Shown here in pieces: positions 1 to 10,556 of a stretch of DNA of 64,000 nt (positions are counted from its first letter, which is position 1; each line of letters begins with the position of its first letter). Source of the stretch: Antedon mediterranea (Eukaryota; Echinodermata; Crinoidea; Comatulida; Antedonidae). The notes beneath the pieces were generated by a model. That model saw only the letters and a program-made list of their open reading frames with translations, was not told the origin of the DNA and did not search any database. The position numbers were made by a program, and so were the translations under genes. The DNA is taken from assembly GCF_964355755.1 (NCBI RefSeq), contig NC_092670.1, forward strand, positions 22,443,201-22,507,200, in the 5' to 3' direction.

Positions 1-394
1 TTGCACGTTTGTATGTGCCCCTTTGACCAAAGAAAACATATTATAGAAGAAAATTGCATAACATTATGAAACAGAATCATATGAGTTGTAAATATGAAAA
101 AGTTTTTTAAACATAAAAATACAATAAAAATAAACACTAGTTACAATCTAATTCACGTACTTTTACCTTACCGGACCTTTAGTCGCGTTATTCTTTTATA
201 CAATCTGCTTTTTAATTAATTTTTTAATCCTTGTAGCGATCAAAGCAGGGCGCATGACACATCATTGCATGTTTACACTGGACACACTGTATTTGATCTG
301 TTGTTACCTGCCATTAGACCCCTTGAGCCTTTGACGTACTTATGCTCAGATATTCGTCTTCCGTTGATTCAATGAAAGATGGTGACGCTTTAAT

Positions 395-525
395 TAGCCG
401 CTGTGGTGAATCTATGTTCTTCTTTCTGGTCCGACAAATGCAATTGGTATTTCTTCGTCGATGAGTTTCAGACAAAGCCGACAATCTCCTCTTGACGGAA
501 GCACCTGTAAAAAATCAAAGCATTA
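395..525 (-). other. Possible extra downstream exon of the Ginger-like gene
   Basis: On the minus strand a splice-acceptor-like tract ending in TTTTTTACAG sits just before about position 510, followed by an open stretch rich in Arg, Lys and Ser (for example KRRLSALSETHRRR). It lies downstream of the broken OTU exon in the right orientation, so it could be a C-terminal exon of the same element. I could not connect the phase with confidence. The rest of 1-700 shows no other recognisable content. Confidence 0.25.
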
Positions 526-1069
526 ACGAAACTTACCTCTATAAGGTAAACAAATACCCTTTTCACCATTTAATGCTTCTGTGTATGTTGAGATTACCGG
601 TCATAGGTAGGCCTACAGTTAAAGAGTGACGTTGTATGAATCAACATATAATTGTCCAGGTACTTCATTGTTGCTCTGATGAATCCTTTCCGGGAAATGT
701 TCCATGTCACAAAGATTCAATTTTTTCAAATAGGTTTTTGTTCATGGACATATAGTTTAGTATGTAATCCCGTACAACTACATGGTAGTTCTGGACACCA
801 AAGAGAATATAACTCAAAGCCCTAAAAAGACAGTTGCCGTCCCCTCTCATATTAACAACTTTAGTAGGCCTGGCTGCCTTGTCCATTTCACATTTTAAGT
901 GAGTTTTGTGAAAATTTTTGACATTGATACCAAATGGTGCTGCCTTTTCAAGCTGCCAATTGGCATCGACAGGAAAGAATAACTTTCTTGAAGTTTTCGT
1001 GTTGAGGTATACCACATCACTATCAGATACAGGCCTACTGTTGTCATGGTCATCATCCGGTGCGACATT

Positions 1070-1290
1070 ATCATTGTCTAATGTAGGTATGTTATCGTGA
1101 TTATCCAGTGTGATATCATCGTTCTTGGATGTAGGTATGTTAATGTGATCATCCGGTGTGATATCATAATTCTTGGATGTAGGTCTGTTATCGTTATCAT
1201 CAACATTCTTGGATGTAGGTATGTTAATAATGTGATCATCCGGTGTGATATCACCATTCTTGGATGTAGGTATGTTATCATGGTGCGTTA
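1070..1290 (-). repeat. In-frame tandem repeat in the integrase linker
   Basis: About five diverged copies of a unit containing TTCTTGGATGTAGGTATGTT (plus strand) encode repeats of the form IPTSKN-x-DITPDDH in the linker between the GPY and OTU parts. Unit lengths vary by multiples of three, so the frame is kept. Confidence 0.75.
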
Positions 1291-2209
1291 CTTCAGGTGG
1301 GATGTCTGGCGTTCGCTTTCGTTTCTTTGGAGGGAGATGCTTATCATTGGTATTACATTTCTGTTTAGTGCTTGATGATGGACAGTTCAAAGAGGTTGTT
1401 TTATCGGACTTGTAATGTCTGATCTTGTTTCCGTTAACAATAGCCCTTCTTCCTTTTAGTCGATATGTATTGTGAGTGAGGACTTTTTCTATAATATATG
1501 GACCAGTCCATCGAGCATTAAGTTTGCCTCCCTTTCTTGACAAATTTCTGGAATTCTGCAAGAGCACTTGATCTCCTGCATAGTACGTGTTGCTTTTAAC
1601 ACCAGCATCATGATAATGTTTTTGCTTTTTCTGTGCTTTTTTGATATTTTCTGATGCCTTTCTCCTTGAATCTTTGAGTTTCAAAAAAGCGTCCACTCTT
1701 ATTTTTAAAGGAACAGTTCCGGATATGTCATCTTTATTAGACGAAACGATGGGAATACGTAATTCTACAGGCAACACAGCCTTTCTACCGTAAACTAATG
1801 AGAATGGGTCACATTTCGTAGACTTGTGCTCGGATGTTCTGTAGGCAAACAACACGTATGGGAGTTGTATATCCCAGTCATTTTGGTCTGCGTTGGTCAA
1901 CGTCATAAGCATTGTGCAAAGTGTTCTGTTAAAGCGCTCCGTTTGCCCGCCTGTTTGAGGATGGTATGGTGAGGCAACTCTGTGGTCTACCCCAATCAGC
2001 TTACAGAAGCTGTCATTCAGCTCATTACAAAACTCTCTACCCTGGTCTGTAATCAATATAGAAGGTGTTCCATGTCTGCAGACAAAATCAATAAAAGATC
2101 TCAGCACTGTTTTAGCAGATTTATCTGGAATTGCATCAGCTTCCACCCATTTGGTAAGGTACTCCGTAAATACAAGTAAGTACCGATTACCTGAAACACA
2201 GCAAATAAT

Positions 2210-2350
2210 AATATAATAAGCCGTAATAATAGTAGTGTCAAAATGTCATGATGAGATGTACAACACCCGAACTGTACGAATGAAATAACAATAATAATAA
2301 CAATATTAATATCAATAAATATAATAAGAACAAGAACAATAATAATATCG
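2210..2350. repeat. ATA/ACA-rich simple repeat
   Basis: The stretch is mostly AATAATAAC and AATAAGAAC type trinucleotides with interruptions. It lies in the second intron of the Ginger-like gene and shows no coding content. Confidence 0.6.
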
Positions 2351-3023
2351 TGGATTTACATAGCGCCTAATGTTGTAAAACCTCTATGCGCTGAACAGTA
2401 TTACCCCAGTCATGGTTTGGATCAAATTAAAACAGGCAGAAATAAAGATTATTACAGTATAGCCATAATCGATGTAAATCCGGTGACAATAATAAGAGCA
2501 TCTGATTCTTGGTAAATCTAGTTTTTGTTGACAGTGTAAAAAAGAGAACTGTCATAATTTTAGTTTAGTTAACAATTTCAAGAAACCTCACAGAAATTGC
2601 GCTTGTGCCTTTACAATAATAAATTTAAGTTCAGCCCTATTACAATAAAGGCCGAACAGAACTAATTATTAACTGTAATTTTAGGCCCTGAAGAATGAAT
2701 TACAAAGTTTTCTGAACGTATTTCATTCATGTCTTCTTGCTTTTTACTTTTACGTTTTGATTTAGCTTTTTTATCCAGTCACAGCATTTTTGTTTTTCAG
2801 TAATTTGTCATGAGATACCTTACCATTTTCTGTCTTTACCAAAGGCCCAACAATATCCATACCGATCTGTCTGAAAGCAGTATCTGTTACGGGTATAGGT
2901 TGAAGTGGCACTTTTGCTTTTTTTAAAACTTCTTTCCGTTGGCACTGATCACAGGCGGCTATAAAATTACGAACACCATCAAATGACCCCTTCCAATAAT
3001 ACCTTTCGCGTATCTTTTTCCAA

Positions 3024-5669
3024 CTGTTAAAAAAAAAAAAAAATGTGTTTATTGTATTGATGATATTCAATCTCTTTGTAGGTTTACTATTGACCTTAAA
3101 ACTGTATTATGGATTCTTTAAATATTTTAATTTTATTTTGTTTTTTAATATTATTTATTATTTATTACCGCAGTTCACATCACCATTCTCATCAATGCAT
3201 TATAATAACATTACAGTTTGGCGTTCCATATATTTTAACTTTTCGTTTAAGGCAAGCACTGGGCACAACTGATTAATTAACTTTTAATATTTATCTATGT
3301 TTCTAGTTTTTTTATTTGACAATGATAAATGAATATTGAAAAGAGAAAAGATACCTTCTATGAAAAATGTCCATCAGTCCGTGATGATTCCGTGTCACAT
3401 TGTACCAGGGAGATTTACATCTCCCTGATTGTACCGTGTTTACATTCTAAATACCCCCATATAAACTTCAAATTGAGTGCAGCCTCCCATACAAAATAAC
3501 TACGCCCTCAATCTGGTAATAATTCACTCAGGCAATAAAAAACTAACTTGAAAAGTATAAATAATTAATTGTCCTACTAGAATTATTGTGTACGCTTGGT
3601 GAATGTGCGACAGAGTAGATATAAAAATCGCCACTTTTTTTTAAAAATAAACAAGGGGAAATATATACGTTTTAACACTACATACTGGTTAAATTTATTT
3701 ATTTTTAAAATGTAGAGGACACCCTATTAAGGAAACCGGGTACTTTTTAGTGAGCCACAATGGTAGATTGCGAGAGGTAGTGGTCCTTTAAAATAGGTGG
3801 TCACTTACGAAAGATGTGGTCGATAAGGGAGGTGGTCGCTTACGATATGTGATCGATTATGAGAAGCGGTCTCCTAACAGAGAGGTCGTTTATTAGAAGT
3901 GGTCACTTAAGAGAGGTGATTTATACAAGAGTTGGTATATTATGAGAAGCGGTCCATTTAGAGATATGGTGGTCTTCTAAAAGAGATCATCACTTACGAG
4001 AGGCGGTCGAAAATATAAAGCGGTCGCTTACGAGAGTTGTGGTTGTTAAGAGAGGTGGTCGCTTACTACGAGAGGTGGTCGATTATGAGAAGCGGTCCAT
4101 AATGAGAGGATGTGATCACTTACAATAGTTGGTCGATTATGGGAAGCGATCCCTTAACAGAGACGATGGCCGTTTAATAGAGGTGGTCACCCAAAAAAGT
4201 TGTCGTTACGAGAGAGGAAGTCGATTATGAGAAACGGTCCCTTAAAAGAGTTGGTTGCTTACGATGTGTGGTCGTTTTAGAAAGTTGGTCGGTTACGAGA
4301 CGTGGATAGATGGATAGCTAAGTAAACAGATGCATTTGCACATGATTTAGACATTTAGGTTTGTAAAATATATATTTTCTACATTAGCTGGCGATAGTCC
4401 TACATTAGCTGGGATGCAATTTTCGTTCCTACATTCGTTGTTGATCGTTCTACATGGTGTTAATTTTTTTCATTACATAAGCTGCAGGTGGTTTTACTCC
4501 ATTACCGGGGGATTGGAAACTAGTTTTGTTATTGAAAATGCGTTTTTTTTAAAGAAGTATTCCCTAAAAAAAAATGTAATAATCCACTTTAAAGTTACAT
4601 AATAAAAGTCTTCTTCCTTACATTTTTTTTGTCAAATTGTGTTTTCTTTCATAAGTATACATTTTAAACGAACGAAAGTTAATACTGATATGGCTTTTTG
4701 CATTATGAATGAGCAACTAATATTGAACATATTTATTATACCAAGACCTGAATAAGTTTTCATTCGGGAAGTATTTGTATCACTATTTAAAACTAAGATA
4801 TCTCTCATGAGGGATATCTCTATATTACTTACTTACCAAGATATTTAGAATGGAAGATTCTTGTCCCATTCGGAATATCACAAGTGGATTTTTTTCTGTG
4901 TTAGTTATGCAGTGGGCACGTGTAGAGTACCGTATATGAACTGTTATAAAACTAAAACATTACTATTATAGATAGAGCTAGTTGTACTGTATTCTTCTTG
5001 GTTTTTCGAGGTGTAATAAGCCTACAAAAAAATATCTATTAACATAGATATTTCTTTTAAAAAGTAAGACATCTTAGTTTTCAATTGAAATAATCTATCT
5101 TTATTAAAAGAGATATCTTAATTTTGAACTAAAGATATATGCGTTGTGTAGCACTGTGTAAATTATATAATAATAATCTGTCAAATTATTGAAACAGTGC
5201 TCATATTCGGAACATTTTTGATTAATTATTGAATGCCAATATATGTTTTGTATTTTTTACATGTGATATTTTATGTTCAACTTCAATATATTTATACAAT
5301 TAATTGCGATAATATATTGAGTAGAAATTATTATCGACTTAACATATTTTTCATTCATGGAGGTATAAAAATATGTTTGAATCTATATATAAAATACTAA
5401 CTTCATAATGTACACGGTCATTATACATTTTTCAATTGATAAGTATTAGTTATTATTCATTTAATTCATTCATTTAATCATTTGTTTCGAATTCTGTGGT
5501 CCACAGAAAGTAAAATTACGTATAAAATCATTTAAAAACAATGCTGTACTAATTACTAATACTCATCTCAGGATGGCATTCCACCTGGCCAAACATATAA
5601 ACAGTTTTAAAGTCACCCAGAAACTTATCGAAGCTTAAATATTATTTAATTGACAAACTTTAAACTTAC
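3024..5669. other. Intron of the Ginger-like gene, repeat-filled
   Basis: This 2.6-kb intron contains one arm of a foldback-type repeat (3720-4520). The remainder is AT-rich with several short GATATCT-containing inverted pieces near 4795-5130. No coding exon was recognised in it. Confidence 0.5.
3720..4520 (+). repeat. Single arm of a foldback repeat with GGTGGTCG tandem units
   Basis: The arm begins with dozens of degenerate units built on GAGGTGGTCGCTTACGAGA and GTCGATTATGAGAAGCGGTC, then runs into an ACATTAGCTGG-containing tail. The same arm reappears directly at 7920-8450 and inverted at 7390-7920. Here it stands alone, so it is probably a solo arm or a half-deleted element. Confidence 0.7.
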
Positions 5670-6109
5670 GTTTTGTTGACACCCAAGTGACCACCATGTG
5701 CCTGCTTATGGATACTGTTTAACACTTCGTTTTTTTCTTTCGGTAACAATACACGCAACAATCTACCAGAATGTTGTTTGTAATACAAGATATCACGAAG
5801 AATTGTAAAGTTCTTGGCTTTCCGTCGCAAACTTCGTTTTAATATTTCAGAATAATTTACAGGATAAACGTTGTTTTGTAGATAGTTTCTCAAGGCATCA
5901 AACTCATGATCGGCCATAATGATAATAAGTAAAAATAGAAAGAAGGCAGATTGTAACGAACAACACCGTGATTGGAACTTTGCAAGCAAAGTGAATGATT
6001 TTTTAAATGTAGGAGGTTTTGAACAAACATTGAGCCAATCAGCTTCTTGCTACATTTGTTTTAACCAATTGCCGATTAGAAGAAAGAGCAAACAGTTTTG
6101 TCAGGTGTA

Positions 6110-7385
6110 GGCCTATAATTTAAACTTTGTGCCTTAAGTGGATGTCACGAACTCCTTTTACGTATGTTTCCGAGCGGTTGAAAATACTTTAGAAACTCCC
6201 TTGTGACATAAAAGTATACACACCAAATTCACAAAGTTGTAAAATAACTCAAAAACAAATCTTTAATTTCAATCAACTTCAACTTTCAACAACCCAGTAA
6301 GCATTTTAAACAACAGCTTCACAATAACTTTTACAATCTAATATCCAACCTCTAATATCCAACAACATGACAATAGTTTTACATCCCTTTATATACAAGA
6401 TGTTCCTATCCTTCTATATCATTCTTTATACTTCTTATTCTATTTGATTACAGTTTCTATTAATAGCATACTGGAATGTTCCTGATTGTTATTATATTAA
6501 TTATACATGATGTCTTAAATGTAAACATCTTATTCTAGAATGTTCATGGTTAGGGAATGGTAATTTATTACAGTGGCAAGTACACAAAAAAATGAGAGAA
6601 AAAAACTATTGGAGGGAAATGCCATTTATTAAATTAAATTTCGAAGATACTCTTATTGGTAAACGCTTCAGTCGTTCTATTACACAATAAATAGCACATT
6701 CAGATAGGAGTATAAAATATAATCATATAGTTATTCTTTATTACATATTATACGTTCATCTCAAATTATATTATAATATTAATTGAAATTGTATTTAAAT
6801 TTGTATCCGTTTTTGTCGACAGGACCACAATGCAAAACAAGTATATTTCTACTTGATTGTGTATAATCCTGTATAAATATGTTGTTAAATAAATAAAATA
6901 ATATTAAATAGTAATCTACGTAAAATAATATTATAGTACATAAGTTCGTATTAAAACCGTTCAGGCTATGAGGCAACCCCCGCTCCCTGTATATTAAATA
7001 GAAACATTTTTTATAATACTTATACTAGAATCATATACTAATTTATTTAGTTATTTTTTAAAATAAGAGAATTAAATTACGTAACATACTGTGGTATATA
7101 ATTCTTGTAATGAAATCATATTCATGGTAAGCGTAATCTTAATTTGAGATATGGCAAGTTCGCACCCCTTCTCCTGACAAATAACAGATGACAGTTAACA
7201 CGACTACCGGTAATTAATATCTCCCGAGAGCCGCTGTTTTGAGGTTGACCTGACAATTGTGGCCTGAGTTATGGGACATTACCCTTGCTGGACATCTGGT
7301 AAAAATAAATACTGATTATGCTGCCACTTTAGTACACAAAACAATAAATAAAAAAAAATAAAAAAACACAACTTGTGGCATTTCC
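6110..7385. other. AT-rich spacer without recognised features
   Basis: I see no exon, TIR or tandem repeat here. Short open frames are of low complexity and have no family features. Confidence 0.4.
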
Positions 7386-7389
7386 TTTA

Positions 7390-8450
7390 CACTAGTCCCT
7401 GTTCAAAACCGCTAGTGTAGAAAACGGCAGCAAATGTCGTCGAAACTGTCAAATCCACCCATGTAGTAAAACCTAGAACTAGCTAATGTAGAAACACCAA
7501 CAGTTATTTATTAAATAAAAATCAACATTAGCTAATATACAACTTAACAGGTAATGAAGTAACGAAAATTGCCTCACAGCTGATGTAGTTAATATCGCCA
7601 GCTAATAAAATAATAATTATATATTTTACAAACCTAAATGTCTAAATCATGTGCAAATGTATTTCTCTACTTAGTTTAGCTGTCAGTCTATCCACCTCTC
7701 GTAAGTGATCGGCTTTCAAAACGTAACACTCTGATCGTAAGCAACTACCCTTGTTAGCGACCACCTTTAATATTTAAAAGGAACTACCTCTGTTAAAGGA
7801 CCGCTTCTCACAATGGACAACTTCCTGAAGGGGTAACCTCCTCTCATAAGGGACTGCTTTTCATAAACTACCACCGCTCGTAGACGACCACTTCTTTTAC
7901 CGACTACACCTCCCGTAAGTGACCACCTCAATAGAGGTGGTAATTTGCGAAAGGTGGTCGTTACGGATGGTAGTCGATTATGAGAAGTGGTCCCAGTGGA
8001 GAGGTGGACGTTTTTTTTTTATAGAGAGGTCGACACTTTAGGCGTGGTCGTTAAGAGAGGTAGTCCGTCATGAGGTTGATTATGAGAAGCCGAGGTGGTG
8101 GTCCTTTAAAATAGCTCGTCCTTGACGAGTGGTGTGGTCGTTAAGAGATGGTGGGCGATTATCAGAGACGGTGGTCGTTCAATAGAGGTGGTTACTTACT
8201 AGAAGTGGTTGTTGGTTGGTCACTTACGAGACGTGGATAGATGGATAGCTACCGGTAAGTAAAGAAATGCATTTTCACATGATGTAGACAGGTTTTTAAA
8301 TTATACAATATTTTCAACATTAGCTGTGAGGCAATTTTCGTTACTACATTATCTGCTGACCGTTCTAAATTAGCTGGTGTTGATTTTAAAAATTGATACA
8401 TAAGCTGTTGGTATTTCTGGTATTAGCTGGTGGTTTCTATGTTTATATGT
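7390..8450. mobile_element. Foldback transposon-like palindrome, two arms of about 500 bp
   Basis: The left half (7390-7920) is the reverse complement of the right half (7920-8450). Matching landmarks are TTTACAAACCTAAATGTCTA on the left against a diverged form of TAGACATTTAGGTTTGTAAA on the right, the GTCTATCCACCTCTCGTAAG / ACTTACGAGACGTGGATAGA block, and AGCTAATGTAG / ACATTAGCTG outer parts. The centre, near 7920, reads CCACCTCAATAGAGGTGG. There is no coding capacity. Exact ends and target duplication were not resolved. Confidence 0.65.
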
Positions 8451-9063
8451 CCATATAAAACAAAAATACAACCGCGATTTTTTAAACTCAGCTGCATGTA
8501 CAGACATTGTGGCAAAGACGTTTTAAACGCTTCATTTCAATATAAGCCATTATTCTATGAATTTGATGTATAACGGTATTGGACTGTTTGTATTGGGAAC
8601 GAAATACCCTAATATTCGAAAAAAACAAAAAACCGAAATACCCTTGAGTGAACGAATAATTATGATGCGCAATTAAGGTGTTTATTTTGCCATATAAAAT
8701 ATAAAAAACAAATATTTTTTGGTAATATGCATCAACAATATTTTTCAAATGTATTTTAGATAAATAAATAAATAATGTAAAGTCTATAGAAACAAAGCAA
8801 ATATTGTGACTAACCAATTCAATGTTTTATTAAATAAAAACAAAAATCAGGCATCTGTGAAAAAAATATAATGAAAAAGAACTGACTTTAACAATGACGA
8901 ACTTACTTGTTTAAAGAACTTTTGTTATCAGTTGATATTATTAAATTAGTAGCAGTATTATGAATATTACAAAATAATATTTTGAGAACTGAAAAATATT
9001 TTGAGGGAACGAATATATTTAGGGAGAACAAAATAAGATTTCAAGAACTGAATAATATAAAAA

Positions 9064-9175
9064 ACGAATTACTACTTCGAGACAAGGAATGATGATGATG
9101 ATGATGATGATGATCGAGAGAACGAAATAATTTCGAGGGAAATTATTTCGTTCTCTCGCGAAGTAGTAATTCGAA
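9064..9175. repeat. Palindrome enclosing a GAT microsatellite and a perfect 19-bp hairpin
   Basis: The stem CGAGAGAACGAAATAATTT (9115-9133) is exactly inverted at 9140-9158 across a 6-base loop. A wider imperfect pair (CGAATTACTACTTCGAGA at 9064 and its complement near 9157-9175) encloses it together with a (GAT)n run at 9090-9113. This is probably the remnant of a palindromic MITE. Confidence 0.75.
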
Positions 9176-9654
9176 TTTCGAATGAAATAATATTTCGAGA
9201 TAACGAAATAGGTAGGCCCTATGCCTATATGATTTAGTGATATTCATTCCCTCGAAATAATAATACAGTAGGCTATATATTTTTCAAGTTGTCGATTTAC
9301 TTCAAATTGACAACAGGTTGTATATACTCAATCAAAAACAAACAATTTAATTTGATTAGACTATATGTCTCCAGATATAATAATAGTAATATTTATTTCA
9401 ATCCACTTGATATTTTGCGATTCAAGTTGGTATTCTAAGGAATTATAATTACCCTAACGGGAGTTGGTGAACGTCCAGTGCCCTAGTTTTTACGGGGTTA
9501 ATATGATGTCGATGTCTCGATGGTCCTACTTTTTTATCGATGAAAGCTGCCCGGGTGGTTGCGGCCATTTTCAACAGCTAGTATTACAATATTCAATGCT
9601 GAAAATTGTCCAGTGGACACTTTCAAACACCGGACAGATTTAAATCTTACACCG

Positions 9655-9800
9655 GCCTACTACTAGGCCTAGGCCTAGCTAGGCTAGGCCAGGCCTATAT
9701 AGCTTTTTTACATCTAGGCCCTAGGCCTAGACGCGCCTAGCCTAACCTAGCCTACTACTAGGCCTAGGCTAGTTAGTACTAGGCTAGGCTAGGCCTACCC
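9655..9800. repeat. AGGCCTAGGCCT-type low-complexity island
   Basis: The stretch is composed of alternating TAGGCC and CTAGGC words, partly palindromic. Smaller islands of the same type occur near 15560-15750, 27180-27240, 31730-31860, 45660-45850, 47230-47330 and 58140-58440. The type is typical of this genome and often sits near gene starts. Confidence 0.7.
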
Positions 9801-10556
9801 TTTCCTCACGGAAGCCGATCACTCCGGCCGCCGTATCAGTTTAGCGCGATGTTATGCACTCCGGCCGCTATTCAATTCGACTTCCTGTGCAAAAAGGGGC
9901 CGTTAGTATGGAGCGCCCATATCTACGTTTTCTATACTGTTCAGTTCAGTGTTATAACAAATTCTTGGTGACCAAAAGAATTAAAAGAAAAAAGAATTTA
10001 AATGGAACTAGGCTAGTTGAATATTTATTAGCAACAATTTTACTTTTTTCATTAACATTCAAAGAAGTTGGAACTGTTTTTTCTTTCAAACTAAACTTAA
10101 CTTTTTCGGCGCGGCCGGAGTGATCTGTATTCTTCCTCACCACTGTACTCACTTTTTACATCTGGCACACACGCTGTCAGTTTCACAGAGTCGAGATTGT
10201 ACCAGTCACACAGTACAGTAGTAGTCTTTTCAATCAGTGATGATTGGTCTACAGAGTAATGGGTTTCTTAATTTATACAACAATACAAACAAATGAATAT
10301 AGGGCTAGGCCTAAGTTTCCTCAACGAAAACAAACGTAATTTATATTTTCAATTTGAATACTGTAATGAATGATTTTTAAATTTTCATTTAGAATAATTT
10401 GTAATTATTTAATTATGTATGTTTATAATTTTGTGAATGGAAATAAAGTAAGAAAGAAAGATAAAAGTGAAATTAAAAACTACACATCATTTCGTATGTT
10501 GCTGTCATGAATAATGTAATTATATTTCTTTTCTTGTTGTTTTTTACTCTCTCTAG
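9800..10556. other. Upstream region of CFAP52; first coding exon not located
   Basis: CFAP52 coding sequence starts inside a codon at 10557, so an upstream exon encoding the first 20-25 residues must exist. I searched by eye for a short exon ending in a Val-Ile-Gly-Phe-Asn-Gly-like stretch before a GT donor and did not find one here. A short inverted pair, CACTCCGGCCGCC near 9820 and GCGGCCGGAGTG near 10110, flanks part of this region. Confidence 0.4.

Larger units (their letters stand above)
707..5917 (-). mobile_element. Ginger1-like transposon integrase gene with OTU domain start, three exons
   Basis: Three minus-strand exons join in phase: 5917-5670, 3023-2824 and 2190-707, giving about 643 residues with GT-AG junctions. 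The spliced protein has an integrase zinc-binding part (His70/His74 region, Cys107 and Cys110), then a DDE core with Asp139 (GMDIVGP), Asp198 (ITDQGREF) and Glu234 (GQTERFNRTL), spacing DD35E. A GPY motif follows (WTGPY near 377-381), then a linker of repeated IPTSKN..ITPDDH units, then an OTU-type cysteine-protease start (DGNCLFRA, Cys near 603). The reading frame stops soon after, so the His half of the OTU fold is missing. No reverse transcriptase, protease or LTR was seen. An intron-split integrase with GPY and OTU fits Ginger1 DNA transposons better than a Gypsy retroelement. A host gene derived from such an element is the alternative. The true 5' end and TIRs were not found. Confidence 0.75.

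Noticed and set aside
1078-1375. Repetitive open frames on both strands
   Set aside because: They are shadow frames of the tandem-repeat linker of the integrase gene.
2340-2480. Possible SINE with GATTTACATAGCGC and GATGTAAATCC words
   Set aside because: The short inverted pair is suggestive, but I found no pol III boxes and no second copy in the window.
707-5917. Gypsy-type retroelement or retrovirus-like origin for the integrase
   Set aside because: No reverse transcriptase, protease, gag or LTRs were seen, the gene is split by introns and carries an OTU domain; Ginger1 fits better.
8488-8817. 109-codon minus-strand frame
   Set aside because: It is AT-rich with Tyr/Phe/Ile-heavy composition, no family features and no splice context.
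9854-10123. 89-codon plus-strand frame upstream of CFAP52 as the missing first exon
   Set aside because: It bears no resemblance to the CFAP52 N-terminus and contains no suitable donor in phase with 10557.
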